64,000 nucleotides of DNA, from contig NZ_JAUORX010000002.1 of assembly GCF_030548175.1 (NCBI RefSeq), forward strand, positions 1-64,000, in the 5' to 3' direction. Source of the DNA: Cognatishimia sp. 1_MG-2023. GTDB taxonomy: Bacteria; Pseudomonadota; Alphaproteobacteria; Rhodobacterales; Rhodobacteraceae. The position numbers and the translations under genes are program-made. The notes under the pieces are model-generated. The model ran no database searches, was not told the DNA's origin, and saw only the letters and a program-made list of their open reading frames with translations. Of the stretch, positions 15,473 through 23,911 are shown piece by piece. The number at the start of each line of letters is the position of its first letter. The stretch's first letter is position 1.

Positions 15473-16996
15473 ATGATAAAACCTCTTAGCGCCGTAATTT
15501 GCATCGCAATTGCGGGGGCAGCCCTCCAAGCAACAGCAGAGACAAAATCGAGCGTCACCATTGCCTCTCCGTGGGAAGTGGCAAGCTATGATCCTGCGAT
15601 TGCTGGATTTGCGATCCAGAAACTGCAAATCATGGAAAACCTTGTTGATGCGGATGTAAATGGTGCGTTGCGCCCAGGTTTGGCAACAGCATGGACCGCT
15701 TCAAAAGATGGCCTGTCTTGGCAGTTCACCTTGCGAAGTGGCGTCAAATTTCATGACGGGTCTGACTTTACTGCAGAGGCTGCGGTTACGGCGCTGACCC
15801 GTGCTTGGAAACAACCAGGTGTTCTGAAAAAAGCACCAATTATTGGCATTTCTGCAAGCGGTGAAACTGTTGTTATAACGCTTGAAAAACCATTCACGGC
15901 GCTTCCCGCGTTTTTGGCGCATGCCACAACAATCATTCCTGCACCCGCAGCATTTGATGCGGACGGGAACCCCGCGCAGATGATTGGTACCGGCCCATTC
16001 AGCGTTTCAAACTTTACGCCGCCACAAAGCATTTCACTGGTACGAAATGATGCATATTGGGGTGAAAAAGCGAAGCTAGATAGCGCAACTTACCTTGCAG
16101 CTGGGCGTGCTGAAACACGTGCGCTTTTGGCAGAAAGTGGTGATGCGGATGTGGTATTTACTCTTGATGCGGCGGGATATTCCCACTTGCAGCACGTGGA
16201 TACCATTGAAACATCAGCCGTACCGATCCCCCGCGTTGTTGCTTTAAAAGTAAACGCAGGGCACCCGTTCTTTAGCGATGCAAAGGCGCGTCAAGCATTA
16301 AGCCTCGCCATTCCAAGAGACGGTATCGCCCGTGCGATTACCCGCTTCCCCGAAGCTGCGGCTGATCAACTGTTTCCACCTGCCTTGAATACATGGCACT
16401 CTGCCGACCTAGAGCCACTTCAAACGGACATAGAGGTCGCCAAATCTTTGCTTTCCGAATTGGGCTGGGTTGCAGGTCCGGATGGTATCCTAACTCGTGA
16501 TGGCGAACGGTTTTCCATTACGCTACGCACCTTCCCCGATCGCCCAGAGTTGCCATTGATTGCAACTGCGCTGCAGGATCAATGGCGCGAGATCGGTATC
16601 GAGCTTGAGGTCAGTGTCGCAAACTATTCTGAAATTCCTGCGGGTCATCAGGATGGGTCGCTGCATGTGGCACTTTATGCTCGCAACTACGGCCTAACAC
16701 CTGATCCAATTGGTTCTGTGCTGCAGGACTTTGGTACAGGTGGCGGTGATTGGGGTGCTATGGGGTGGCACAATCAAAAGGTTGTCGAGGCTCTCGACAT
16801 CATTGCATCAACCGTCGATCCGGATCAGCGCCAAGCAAGCATCGCGACGGTTGCCAAGGAACTGCACCAAGAACTGCCAGTGATCCCTATCGTTTGGTAT
16901 CAACACACCGTGTCAATTGATAAGAACCTAAAGGGTGTCATCATTGACCCGCTGCAGCGTAGCTACGGGTTAAGCGATATGTATTGGGCTAACTAA
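15473..16996 (+). CDS. ABC transporter substrate-binding protein, Opp/Nik family (SBP_bac_5), Zur-linked
   Basis: This periplasmic receptor of a peptide/nickel-type ABC importer has 507 residues. The signal peptide is MIKPLSAVICIAIAGAALQATAE; the ATG at 15473 follows CGGAGA. The SBP_bac_5 plan is clear: VDADVNGALRPGLATAWTAS and FTLRSGVKFHDGSDFTAEA, then the typical C-terminal PVIPIVWYQHTVSIDKNLKG. The Zur box directly upstream implies that expression rises under zinc starvation. The family binds peptides, opines, nickel complexes and metallophores. A zinc chelate or zinc-bearing peptide is the most sensible candidate here, but this is inference. Confidence 0.85.
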   Translation: MIKPLSAVICIAIAGAALQATAETKSSVTIASPWEVASYDPAIAGFAIQKLQIMENLVDADVNGALRPGLATAWTASKDGLSWQFTLRSGVKFHDGSDFTAEAAVTALTRAWKQPGVLKKAPIIGISASGETVVITLEKPFTALPAFLAHATTIIPAPAAFDADGNPAQMIGTGPFSVSNFTPPQSISLVRNDAYWGEKAKLDSATYLAAGRAETRALLAESGDADVVFTLDAAGYSHLQHVDTIETSAVPIPRVVALKVNAGHPFFSDAKARQALSLAIPRDGIARAITRFPEAAADQLFPPALNTWHSADLEPLQTDIEVAKSLLSELGWVAGPDGILTRDGERFSITLRTFPDRPELPLIATALQDQWREIGIELEVSVANYSEIPAGHQDGSLHVALYARNYGLTPDPIGSVLQDFGTGGGDWGAMGWHNQKVVEALDIIASTVDPDQRQASIATVAKELHQELPVIPIVWYQHTVSIDKNLKGVIIDPLQRSYGLSDMYWAN

Positions 16997-16999
16997 AAT

Positions 17000-17956
17000 A
17001 TGAGCCCTCCACTTAAATCAATGTTGGGGGTCCTCGCCGCGCGAGGCCTCCAAGCTGTAATTGTAGCGTTGATCGTTGGTATCGTCAGCTTTGCTATGAT
17101 GTATGCGCTGCCCGGCGATGCGGCGTATCGTATTGCAGCAGGTCGTTATGGATATGACATGATGGACGCCGCTGCAGCCGAAGTTGTGCGTCTTGAGCTT
17201 GGTTTAGACGATCCCTGGCTCATCCAGTTGTGGTCCTGGATTGGTCAGCTAATGCAATTCGATTTGGGCAATTCTCTTGTCTATGGATCACCTGTGGTGG
17301 ATGAGATTGCGACGCAACTTGGCTTTTCCCTACTCTTAGCCGGCGGAGCGGTGGCGGCGTCACTTTTGATCGCCTTGCCGGTTGGAATTGTGTCGGGGCT
17401 TAATCCAGGTGGATTGTTTGATCGCACCAGCATGGGCTTATCCGTGTTTCTGCGGGCGATCCCGGCATTCGCACTTGGGATCGTGCTGGTATTGGTTTTC
17501 GCGGTTCAGCTAAAGCTTTTCCCGGTGGCAGGTTTTCGGGGTTTTGATAACTTAGTGCTGCCTTCCTTTACTTTGGGTATTGGCCTTGCGGCCGTTTCAA
17601 ATCGTGTTGTTCGTGATGCCGTTGTGGACGCAATGAATGCAGACTGGCGATTGTTTTCCCGCACCAAAGGATTGTCATCTCGTCTAACATTGATCCGTCA
17701 TGTTCTACGCAATGCCGCCCTTCCCGTCGTGACATATGTCGGGGTGCAACTTGCCTATTTGATCGAAGGCGTTGTGATCGTTGAAACCGTGTTTGCTTGG
17801 CCGGGAATTGGCCACGCGCTGGTACACGCAATCTTTGGTCGCGACATCGCAATGGTGCAGGGGACCGCTTTGACGCTTGGTCTGCTTTACGTGGCGTTGA
17901 ATCTGATCATTGATCTTGCGTGCCGCTTGATTGACCCACGCGGGAGTGTGGCATGA
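17000..17956 (+). CDS. ABC transporter permease, Opp/Nik B-type, Zur-linked
   Basis: This 318-residue inner-membrane subunit begins 3 bases after the binding-protein gene. It has the N-terminal helix and ALPGDAAYRIA segment typical of DppB/NikB proteins, about six membrane spans, and the ATPase-coupling loop with RHVLRNAALPVVTYVG followed by IEGVVIVETVFAWPGIGHALVHAI. It forms the import channel with the second permease, whose ATG overlaps its stop by 4 bases. Confidence 0.88.
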   Translation: MSPPLKSMLGVLAARGLQAVIVALIVGIVSFAMMYALPGDAAYRIAAGRYGYDMMDAAAAEVVRLELGLDDPWLIQLWSWIGQLMQFDLGNSLVYGSPVVDEIATQLGFSLLLAGGAVAASLLIALPVGIVSGLNPGGLFDRTSMGLSVFLRAIPAFALGIVLVLVFAVQLKLFPVAGFRGFDNLVLPSFTLGIGLAAVSNRVVRDAVVDAMNADWRLFSRTKGLSSRLTLIRHVLRNAALPVVTYVGVQLAYLIEGVVIVETVFAWPGIGHALVHAIFGRDIAMVQGTALTLGLLYVALNLIIDLACRLIDPRGSVA

Positions 17957-18792
17957 CAGATCAATCAAACATGATGGCTTTGCCACATCTGCAACACAAA
18001 CCATCAAAGCTGCGTCTGGCGCGCGTCTTGGGTTTCGCGCTTTTGCTTTGGCTTGCAATCGTCGCTGTCGGCGGACCGGACTTGATCGGTCAAGACCCGG
18101 CAAAACAATCTCTCTTATCCACGCTTGAGCGACCAAGTCTCGCACACCCGCTTGGCACAGATCATCTGGGGCGGGATATGGTCGCACGGCTGCTTTCCGG
18201 TGCGCAATTATCGCTTTCTTTGGCATTCTTGTCGGTCATTACCGCAGGGTTGCCCGGAACGATCATTGGCATAACAGCAGCTTGGTTCGGAGGTTGGATA
18301 GATCGTATTTTAGGGGCCTTCGCCGATGCCGTTTTGGCATTACCCGGGCTACTGCTGGTCCTGATGTTAGCCGCGATGTCCCCCGGGTCTTGGTGGGCGC
18401 TGTATGCGGGCATCTCACTCACGCTTTGGGTGGAGTATTTCCGCTACACGCGCCAACGCGCGCGGATCGTCTTGGCAGAACCCAGCGTAGAAGCCTCGCG
18501 GCTATTGGGCCTTGGACCTTGGCTATTGGTACGCCGCCATCTCATCCCGGAAATTGGCCCCGGTCTGTTAACCATTGCAGCTTTCGGTGCCGCGACCGCG
18601 GTGACGTCAGTTGCCGCTTTGGGGTTTGTCAGCGTCGGCATCCGTCCCCCAACCGCAGAATGGGGTGTGATGATGACTGAACTTTTACCGTATTGGCGGG
18701 AAGCACCGTTTCTAATCCTGCAACCAGTTGGTTGCTTGGTCATCACTGTATTGGCGCTTCACCTTTCTGTAGGGGGCATGCGACGTCCATGA
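17953..18792 (+). CDS. ABC transporter permease, Opp/Nik C-type, Zur-linked
   Basis: This 279-residue partner permease has the DppC/NikC landmark HPLGTDHLGRDMVARLLSGAQLSL near residues 55-80, several membrane spans, and the coupling loop around RRHLIPEIGPGLLTIAAFGAATAV, ending with VGIRPPTAEWGVMM. The C-terminus is short. Overlaps of 4 bases on both sides show tight coupling to the other permease and to the ATPase gene. Confidence 0.88.
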   Translation: MTDQSNMMALPHLQHKPSKLRLARVLGFALLLWLAIVAVGGPDLIGQDPAKQSLLSTLERPSLAHPLGTDHLGRDMVARLLSGAQLSLSLAFLSVITAGLPGTIIGITAAWFGGWIDRILGAFADAVLALPGLLLVLMLAAMSPGSWWALYAGISLTLWVEYFRYTRQRARIVLAEPSVEASRLLGLGPWLLVRRHLIPEIGPGLLTIAAFGAATAVTSVAALGFVSVGIRPPTAEWGVMMTELLPYWREAPFLILQPVGCLVITVLALHLSVGGMRRP

Positions 18793-20180
18793 TTTATTCC
18801 ATTGAAGTAAAAGACCTATCCGTCTTCGCCGGATCAACACACCTGATGGGCCCCGTGAGCTTTAAGGTGAAGCCGGGCGGAACACTTGTGATCATGGGGG
18901 AAACCGGCGCTGGCAAAAGCCTTATTGCGCAAGCCATTCTTGGCACGCTCCCGGGTGTGCTTAGGGCCGAGGGTGAAATCACTGTAAATGGTCGCCGTGT
19001 TGATCAATTGTACCAGATCGATCGCGCAGCGCTTTGGGGCCGTGAAATTGCAACGTTACCCCAAGAGCCTTGGCGCGCGCTTGATCCGTTGATGCGTTCT
19101 TTCAAGCAGGTGAAAGAAGCTCATCGCTATGTTGCAGATCGTCAAGCAATCGAAGCAGATCTTGCGACCACTGAAGCGTTTGAAGCCTTGGGGCTATCTG
19201 GTGCAGAACAGCGACTCCCCGGTGCATTATCTGGCGGCATGGCGCAACGCGTCGCTTTTGCCGCGGCGACCGCTGCGAATGCACCGATCCTTTTGGCAGA
19301 TGAACCCACAAAAGGGCTGGATTCAGCACGCCATGCAAAAGTCGTTGGTTTGCTTGCTCAAGTCCCACAGGCTGGCGGGACGCTTTTGGCGATTACACAT
19401 GAGGCATCCGTGGCCCGCCATTTGGGTGGCACCCTGATAGTCATGCGCGATGGGACGTTGGTAGAGCAGGGCGCAACAGATGCTGTTCTCAAAACCCCAA
19501 GCGATCCTTTTACGCGCGACCTTCTAAATGCAGATCCCCAAAACTGGCCCAAAACGCAGAGCCACACGACAGCGGAGACAGTGTTAACGGTACGTGATCT
19601 CGCTGTGGAACGTGGCAAAAAATGCCTGTTCGAAGGGTTCAACCTTGATGTGCATGCCGGTGAAAAGATTGCATTGACGGGGCCAAGTGGGATCGGAAAA
19701 ACTACTCTGCTGGATGCGATCGCTGGTTTGTTAAAGCCTGCATCAGGAACCGTGACACGCGGCCAATCACTGCCCAGACATGGCGTGCAAAAGCTCTATC
19801 AAGATCCACCAGCAGCGTTCCCCAGTCGAGTGCCGCTTGTGCACACGTTACGAGACGTGGCGCGGCGACACAAAACAGACTGGTCACGTGTCATGCAGTT
19901 TCTTGAACAGCTAGGTATTCACCCCTCGTTGCTGGAGCGATTGCCGGATGAAGTGTCAGGGGGCGAATTGCAAAGAATTTCCATCGCGCGCGCACTGACC
20001 GTGGGCCCAAAGGTGCTTCTCGCAGATGAACCAACGTCACGCCTTGATCCCATCACGCAACGCGAAACGCTCTTAATGCTAGATCGCATCGCTGAAGATG
20101 AGAAAATCGCAATTATTCTCGTCACCCACGACCAGAGTATTGCCCAAAAGTGGGCGGATCGAGAGATTTCACTCGTATGA
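18789..20180 (+). CDS. Fused double ATP-binding protein of an Opp/Nik-type ABC importer
   Basis: The protein (463 residues from the ATG at 18789) contains two ABC domains that are usually separate OppD and OppF type proteins. The first has Walker A GETGAGKSL, signature LSGGMAQRVAFA and Walker B ILLADEPTKGLD. The second has GPSGIGKTTL, signature VSGGELQRISIA and VLLADEPTSRLD. The start overlaps the permease stop by 4 bases; longer starts run through the permease gene. A terminator hairpin follows, closing a four-gene operon. It powers uptake of the ligand bound by the Zur-linked receptor. Confidence 0.88.
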   Translation: MIYSIEVKDLSVFAGSTHLMGPVSFKVKPGGTLVIMGETGAGKSLIAQAILGTLPGVLRAEGEITVNGRRVDQLYQIDRAALWGREIATLPQEPWRALDPLMRSFKQVKEAHRYVADRQAIEADLATTEAFEALGLSGAEQRLPGALSGGMAQRVAFAAATAANAPILLADEPTKGLDSARHAKVVGLLAQVPQAGGTLLAITHEASVARHLGGTLIVMRDGTLVEQGATDAVLKTPSDPFTRDLLNADPQNWPKTQSHTTAETVLTVRDLAVERGKKCLFEGFNLDVHAGEKIALTGPSGIGKTTLLDAIAGLLKPASGTVTRGQSLPRHGVQKLYQDPPAAFPSRVPLVHTLRDVARRHKTDWSRVMQFLEQLGIHPSLLERLPDEVSGGELQRISIARALTVGPKVLLADEPTSRLDPITQRETLLMLDRIAEDEKIAIILVTHDQSIAQKWADREISLV

Positions 20181-20185
20181 AACCT

Positions 20186-20216
20186 AAGATGCCTGATTAC
20201 GCGTCAGGCATCTTTT
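20186..20216 (+). terminator. Rho-independent terminator of the Zur-linked ABC operon
   Basis: AAGATGCCTGA pairs perfectly with TCAGGCATCTT across a 7-base loop and is followed by a T-rich tail. It begins 6 bases after the ATPase stop. Confidence 0.85.
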
Positions 20217-20488
20217 CAAACCCATCAATCGGCACCGGGATCAAAGATTGTATTGCGGAGCGATACGTATGCGCCAAGACCAATCCGACTCATGTCATAT
20301 TTAAGACGCCAGATCGTCGTTTGGCATGGTGAAACGGCCTTCCACTCCCTGCAATGTTTCCCTGCGGTAGACGATTTCGTTTGAGTGCTCTGATTGATGC
20401 CCATTCCGATGCTAAACCTTGTCTAAAATTTGCCTCATTTGTGAGAAGCCCGCACAGTCTACCTCGGGGTATTGGCGAGGTGATTGGT

Positions 20489-21064
20489 ATGTCGCAATTG
20501 AATGACAGCAGAGTGGAAAATGAAACTCAGCATGGATTTGGCCTGAACGAAGAAACGATGCGCGTTATCCGTGAGGTCATGCGTGATGACTACGGCCAAG
20601 CAACCGCGCAGGATGATCAATACGAGTCACCCCAGCCGAAAATGCGGCACCGCCTATTTTCGAAACTGAAAATACCGCAGATCACCCCAAGACGCGCTGC
20701 CATTGTTCTAATCATGGTCACAGTTCTCCTAAAACCATGGTTCTTACCAACTGTCTTTCTTTGGATGGCGCTTTTCGTTGCGTTTTTCCTGCTGGTATTT
20801 GGCCGAGATCGTTGTGGGCGCGTCTTGTCAAAGGCTTGGGGCCTTTACGCATCCCGTCGTCCTGAAAAGGCAGAGAAAATTCGTTCCCGAGTGGATGCTC
20901 GTCTGTCTCGGCTTCAAGCACGCCTAGAGCGGTTGCCACTGCCATCTCGTATTGATCTGCCGCGTTGGCAGAGCAAAGATATGGATTTGGCAGCAGACTA
21001 TGCCTATGCCAACCGCATGGATCGTATTGCTCAAGAGCAGCAGTCTAAACCCTACTCAGGCTAG
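20489..21064 (+). CDS. Conserved hypothetical membrane protein upstream of secE
   Basis: No function is recognised. The ATG at 20489 has GAGG 9 bases upstream; the longer frame begins with unconvincing sequence. The 191-residue protein has an acidic, polar N-terminus (about 75 residues), two hydrophobic segments close together (AAIVLIMVTVLLKPW and FLWMALFVAFFLLVFG), and an Arg-rich cytoplasmic-type tail with the repeated SRVDARLSRLQARLERLPLPSRI, probably a coiled coil. It lies alone between the zinc operon terminator and secE. Confidence 0.65.
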   Translation: MSQLNDSRVENETQHGFGLNEETMRVIREVMRDDYGQATAQDDQYESPQPKMRHRLFSKLKIPQITPRRAAIVLIMVTVLLKPWFLPTVFLWMALFVAFFLLVFGRDRCGRVLSKAWGLYASRRPEKAEKIRSRVDARLSRLQARLERLPLPSRIDLPRWQSKDMDLAADYAYANRMDRIAQEQQSKPYSG

Positions 21065-21141
21065 ATCGGTCGAAACCAACCCTTGAATTCAAGCGCTGTG
21101 CGGCGTATGTCAGCCATTGATCCAATCAAAGAAGATGCATC

Positions 21142-21336
21142 ATGGCCCGTACGAATCCAGCACAGTTTATTCAACAGACCCGCGCCGAAGTCTCCAAGGT
21201 CGTTTGGCCGACCCGTCGCGAAGTCGTTCTGACCACTGTTATGGTCTTTGTCATGGCGGCGCTAACCGCCGTATTCTTCGCACTTGTGGATCTTGGCATT
21301 CGCAGCGCCCTCGAAGCAGTTCTGACTGCATTCTAA
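21142..21336 (+). CDS. secE: Preprotein translocase subunit SecE
   Basis: This essential 64-residue single-span component of the SecYEG channel has the amphipathic segment QTRAEVSKVVWPTRREVVLTT, including the conserved VxWP-[ST]-R, followed by the membrane helix VMVFVMAALTAVFFALVDLGI. It has the short alphaproteobacterial form. secE-nusG adjacency is universal in this group. No tRNA-Trp or tuf gene precedes it here. Confidence 0.95.
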   Translation: MARTNPAQFIQQTRAEVSKVVWPTRREVVLTTVMVFVMAALTAVFFALVDLGIRSALEAVLTAF

Positions 21337-21521
21337 GTTCGATGCGCCTGCGGACAAAGCTCTTGAAATTGCCGGGCTTCCCCGTTAGTTCACACGGTAC
21401 TTTGTAAATGGCGCGCTGCGATTCGAGTTGCGCGCCGATTTTTATTGCAAAGGCGGGTGAATAGCCCACAGAAATTAAGAATTTTCGGCATTGTGCCGAA
21501 TTGACGAGAAAGAACGGTCAT

Positions 21522-22055
21522 ATGGCATTGCGTTGGTACTCTGTAAGCGTCCTCTCGAACTTCGAGAAGAAGATTGCCGAACAGATTCGCCAGTCCGCTG
21601 AAGAAAGCGGCCTGCAGGATCAGATCGATGAAGTGCTGGTTCCGACTGAAGAAGTCATCGAAGTGCGCCGTGGTAAGAAAGTTACCGCAGAGCGCCGCTT
21701 TATGCCGGGCTACGTTTTGGTCCGCATGGAAATGAGCGACCAAGGCTATCACTTGATCAGCTCGATCAACCGCGTCACCGGTTTCTTGGGTCCTCAAGGC
21801 CGCCCAATGCCAATGCGCGACGCTGAAGTTCAAGCAATCCTAGGTCGTGTTGCCGAAGGCGAAGAAGCACCACGTACGCTTATCTCCTTCGAAGTTGGTG
21901 AAAAGGTTCAGGTCAACGATGGTCCGTTCGAAGGCTTTGACGGTATGGTCGAAGGCGTGGACGATGATAACCAACGCCTGAAAGTGACTGTTTCGATCTT
22001 TGGTCGTGAAACTCCGGTTGAGCTGGAATTCACTCAAGTATCCAAGCAAATGTAA
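21522..22055 (+). CDS. nusG: Transcription termination/antitermination protein NusG
   Basis: This RNA polymerase-associated elongation factor couples transcription to Rho and ribosomes. The 177-residue length with the ATG at 21522 ([17 protein letters not shown]) is standard; an in-frame start 21 bases upstream is less likely. The NGN domain ([30 protein letters not shown]) is followed by the KOW motif [18 protein letters not shown] strong terminator follows, so secE-nusG form a unit separate from rplKA. Confidence 0.95.
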   Translation: MALRWYSVSVLSNFEKKIAEQIRQSAEESGLQDQIDEVLVPTEEVIEVRRGKKVTAERRFMPGYVLVRMEMSDQGYHLISSINRVTGFLGPQGRPMPMRDAEVQAILGRVAEGEEAPRTLISFEVGEKVQVNDGPFEGFDGMVEGVDDDNQRLKVTVSIFGRETPVELEFTQVSKQM

Positions 22056-22084
22056 TCGCTGCATTACATGACTAATTAGACAAA

Positions 22085-22108
22085 GCCGCCTAACTGGGCG
22101 GCTTTTTT
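22085..22108 (+). terminator. Rho-independent terminator after nusG
   Basis: GCCGCC and GGGCGGC form a stem around TAACT, followed by six T residues. Confidence 0.9.
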
Positions 22109-22144
22109 CTTTTCTGCAAATTGCTTGCTTCGGATTTCATGGGG

Positions 22145-22384
22145 ATGAATATGCGAATTACACCAGCAATCGTTGCGACCGGCCTTATGGTCTGCAGTGC
22201 GTCAGCACTGGCTCAAAGCACATTGTTCGAATTTGACATGGTTACGAGCTAAGATTGGCGCGACGGCTTAGCCGTTAACTCCTCTGGTTTCGGCGGCAAG
22301 CCAGGCGCTGGGCAGGAACGCCAGCGCACACCAGCACTGCCAGACATGCTACGCGCCATCGGTGCCGTGCCTATTGTTGGCTAA
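22145..22384 (+). pseudogene. Remnant gene for a small secreted protein, in-frame TAA at codon 36
   Basis: A frame of 79 codons starts at ATG 22145 with a good signal peptide (NMRITPAIVATGLMVCSASALAQS). It continues STLFEFDMVTS to a TAA at 22250-22252, then reads on in the same frame with DWRDGLAVNSSGFGGKPGAG and further polar sequence to a second TAA at 22382-22384. A single internal stop in an otherwise protein-like frame suggests a recently inactivated gene. The 35-codon first part alone would export almost nothing. No family is recognised. Confidence 0.5.
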
Positions 22385-22491
22385 AGACCCGTAAATACAG
22401 GGCTTACAGCGTTCAGGCCCTTGCAATGCGTGGCAGTGCGGTGTACTCGCGCGTCTAAGCCGATTTATCGGTGATTCCATGTGGGAGGCGA

Positions 22492-22507
22492 GATCATCGC
22501 GATGATC
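22492..22507. repeat. 16-base perfect palindrome upstream of rplK
   Basis: GATCATCGCGATGATC lies 66 bases before the rplK start, in a 190-base stretch without a gene that should hold the rplKA promoter or leader. It could be a protein-binding site or a short hairpin. No known factor is assigned. Confidence 0.4.
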
Positions 22508-22573
22508 AAACCAGACCACACAACTCGTTGCCCCAAAGACGCGTCCGCGGGGTGTTGAAAAGGAGAAGCCTCC

Positions 22574-23026
22574 ATGGCTAAGAAGCTAGCTGGCACAATG
22601 AAGCTGCAGATTCCTGCAGGTGCAGCCAACCCATCCCCACCAGTCGGCCCAGCATTGGGTCAGCGCGGGATCAACATCATGGAATTCTGTAAAGCGTTTA
22701 ACGCGAAAACACAGGAACTGGAAAACGGTGCGCCGTGCCCAACCGTGATCACATATTACCAAGACAAGTCCTTCACCATGGACATCAAGACGCCACCAGC
22801 GTCTTACTACCTGAAAAAAGCTGCTGGCCTTAAGCCAGTTGGTAAGCGTAACCGCCCACGTGGCGCGGAAGCACCAGGTCGTGAAGTTGTTGCATCCGTG
22901 ACAGTGAAACAGGTTCGTGAAATCGCTGAAGCGAAAATGAAAGACCTGACTGCGAATGACGTAGAAGCAGCAATGCAGATCATCATGGGCTCCGCACGCT
23001 CCATGGGTATCGAGGTGAAAGGGTAA
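22574..23026 (+). CDS. rplK: 50S ribosomal protein L11
   Basis: L11 forms the GTPase-associated centre with 23S rRNA and the L10-L12 stalk. The N-terminal domain is recognised by [34 protein letters not shown] with its conserved proline-rich loop; the C-terminal RNA-binding domain includes [12 protein letters not shown]. At 150 residues it is slightly longer than the E. coli form, with extra sequence around [18 protein letters not shown]. An AAGGAGAAG ribosome-binding site precedes the ATG. rplA follows after 3 bases. Confidence 0.96.
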   Translation: MAKKLAGTMKLQIPAGAANPSPPVGPALGQRGINIMEFCKAFNAKTQELENGAPCPTVITYYQDKSFTMDIKTPPASYYLKKAAGLKPVGKRNRPRGAEAPGREVVASVTVKQVREIAEAKMKDLTANDVEAAMQIIMGSARSMGIEVKG

Positions 23027-23029
23027 GTC

Positions 23030-23725
23030 ATGGCTAAACTAGGTAAACGTACCCTCGCCGCTCGCGAAGCATTCGCAGGCAAAGCTGACCTTTCTGTTGA
23101 GGAAGCGGTCGCACTGGTTAAAGGCAACGCAGGCGCGAAATTCGACGAAACCGTTGAAATCGCAGTATGCTTGGGTGTTGACCCACGTCACGCGGACCAA
23201 ATGGTTCGTGGCGTTGTTGGTCTGCCAAACGGCACCGGTAAATCTGTTCGCGTTGCGGTATTCGCACGTGGCCCGAAAGCTGAAGAAGCTCAAGCAGCTG
23301 GCGCAGACATCGTTGGCGCAGAAGATCTGATGGAAATCGTTCAGGGCGGTAAGATCGAATTCGATCGTTGCATCGCAACTCCTGACATGATGCCTGTTGT
23401 TGGTCGTCTGGGTAAAGTACTTGGCCCACGCAACCTGATGCCAAACCCAAAAGTTGGCACTGTGACTATGGACGTTAAAGCGGCCGTAGAAGCAGCAAAA
23501 GGCGGCGAAGTTCAGTTCAAAGCTGAAAAAGCTGGTGTTGTTCACGCCGGTGTTGGCAAAGCATCCTTCGACGAAGGCAAGCTAGTTGAAAACGTTCGTG
23601 CCTTCATGGGTGCGATTGTTAAAGCTCGCCCAGCAGGTGCCAAAGGCGCGTACATCAAGAAAGTTGCACTAAGCTCCACAATGGGCCCAGGCGTAACAAT
23701 CAACGTTGATACCGTTTCTGAGTAA
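23030..23725 (+). CDS. rplA: 50S ribosomal protein L1
   Basis: L1 builds the mobile L1 stalk at the tRNA exit site, and in many bacteria represses its own operon by binding its mRNA. The 231-residue sequence is complete: the N-terminus [22 protein letters not shown], the domain-2 part [28 protein letters not shown], and the C-terminal [13 protein letters not shown]. It is coupled to rplK by a 3-base gap and followed by a strong terminator. Confidence 0.96.
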   Translation: MAKLGKRTLAAREAFAGKADLSVEEAVALVKGNAGAKFDETVEIAVCLGVDPRHADQMVRGVVGLPNGTGKSVRVAVFARGPKAEEAQAAGADIVGAEDLMEIVQGGKIEFDRCIATPDMMPVVGRLGKVLGPRNLMPNPKVGTVTMDVKAAVEAAKGGEVQFKAEKAGVVHAGVGKASFDEGKLVENVRAFMGAIVKARPAGAKGAYIKKVALSSTMGPGVTINVDTVSE

Positions 23726-23750
23726 TCTGCTCACACAATGATTTTTAAAA

Positions 23751-23777
23751 GGCGCTCACTTCGGTGAGCGCCTTTTT
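23751..23777 (+). terminator. Rho-independent terminator after rplA
   Basis: GGCGCTCAC and GTGAGCGCC form a 9-base perfect stem around the stable TTCG tetraloop, followed by five T residues. Confidence 0.93.
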
Positions 23778-23816
23778 CTATTTTAAGTTCGCATTTTTTG
23801 TTTCTAGAACGTAAAG

Positions 23817-23831
23817 TTAAGGCGAGGTTAA
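23817..23831. promoter_or_regulatory. CtrA-type binding site (TTAA-N7-TTAA)
   Basis: TTAAGGCGAGGTTAA is an exact match to the full CtrA consensus of alphaproteobacteria. It lies 81 bases upstream of the start of the Hint-domain gene and after the rplA terminator, so it should serve only that gene. In Rhodobacteraceae CtrA activates motility, gene transfer agent and related late-growth genes. Confidence 0.6.
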
Positions 23832-23911
23832 CGTTCACGTGCCTCACAACATAACGATCCAAAAGAGATCGGCGCCCAATCTGGGTAACTTTGAGTTTAA
23901 GAGCTGTAGAA

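Noticed and set aside
21065-21141. Possible tRNA-Trp upstream of secE, as in many relatives
   Set aside because: No cloverleaf or conserved T-loop sequence is present in the short spacer.
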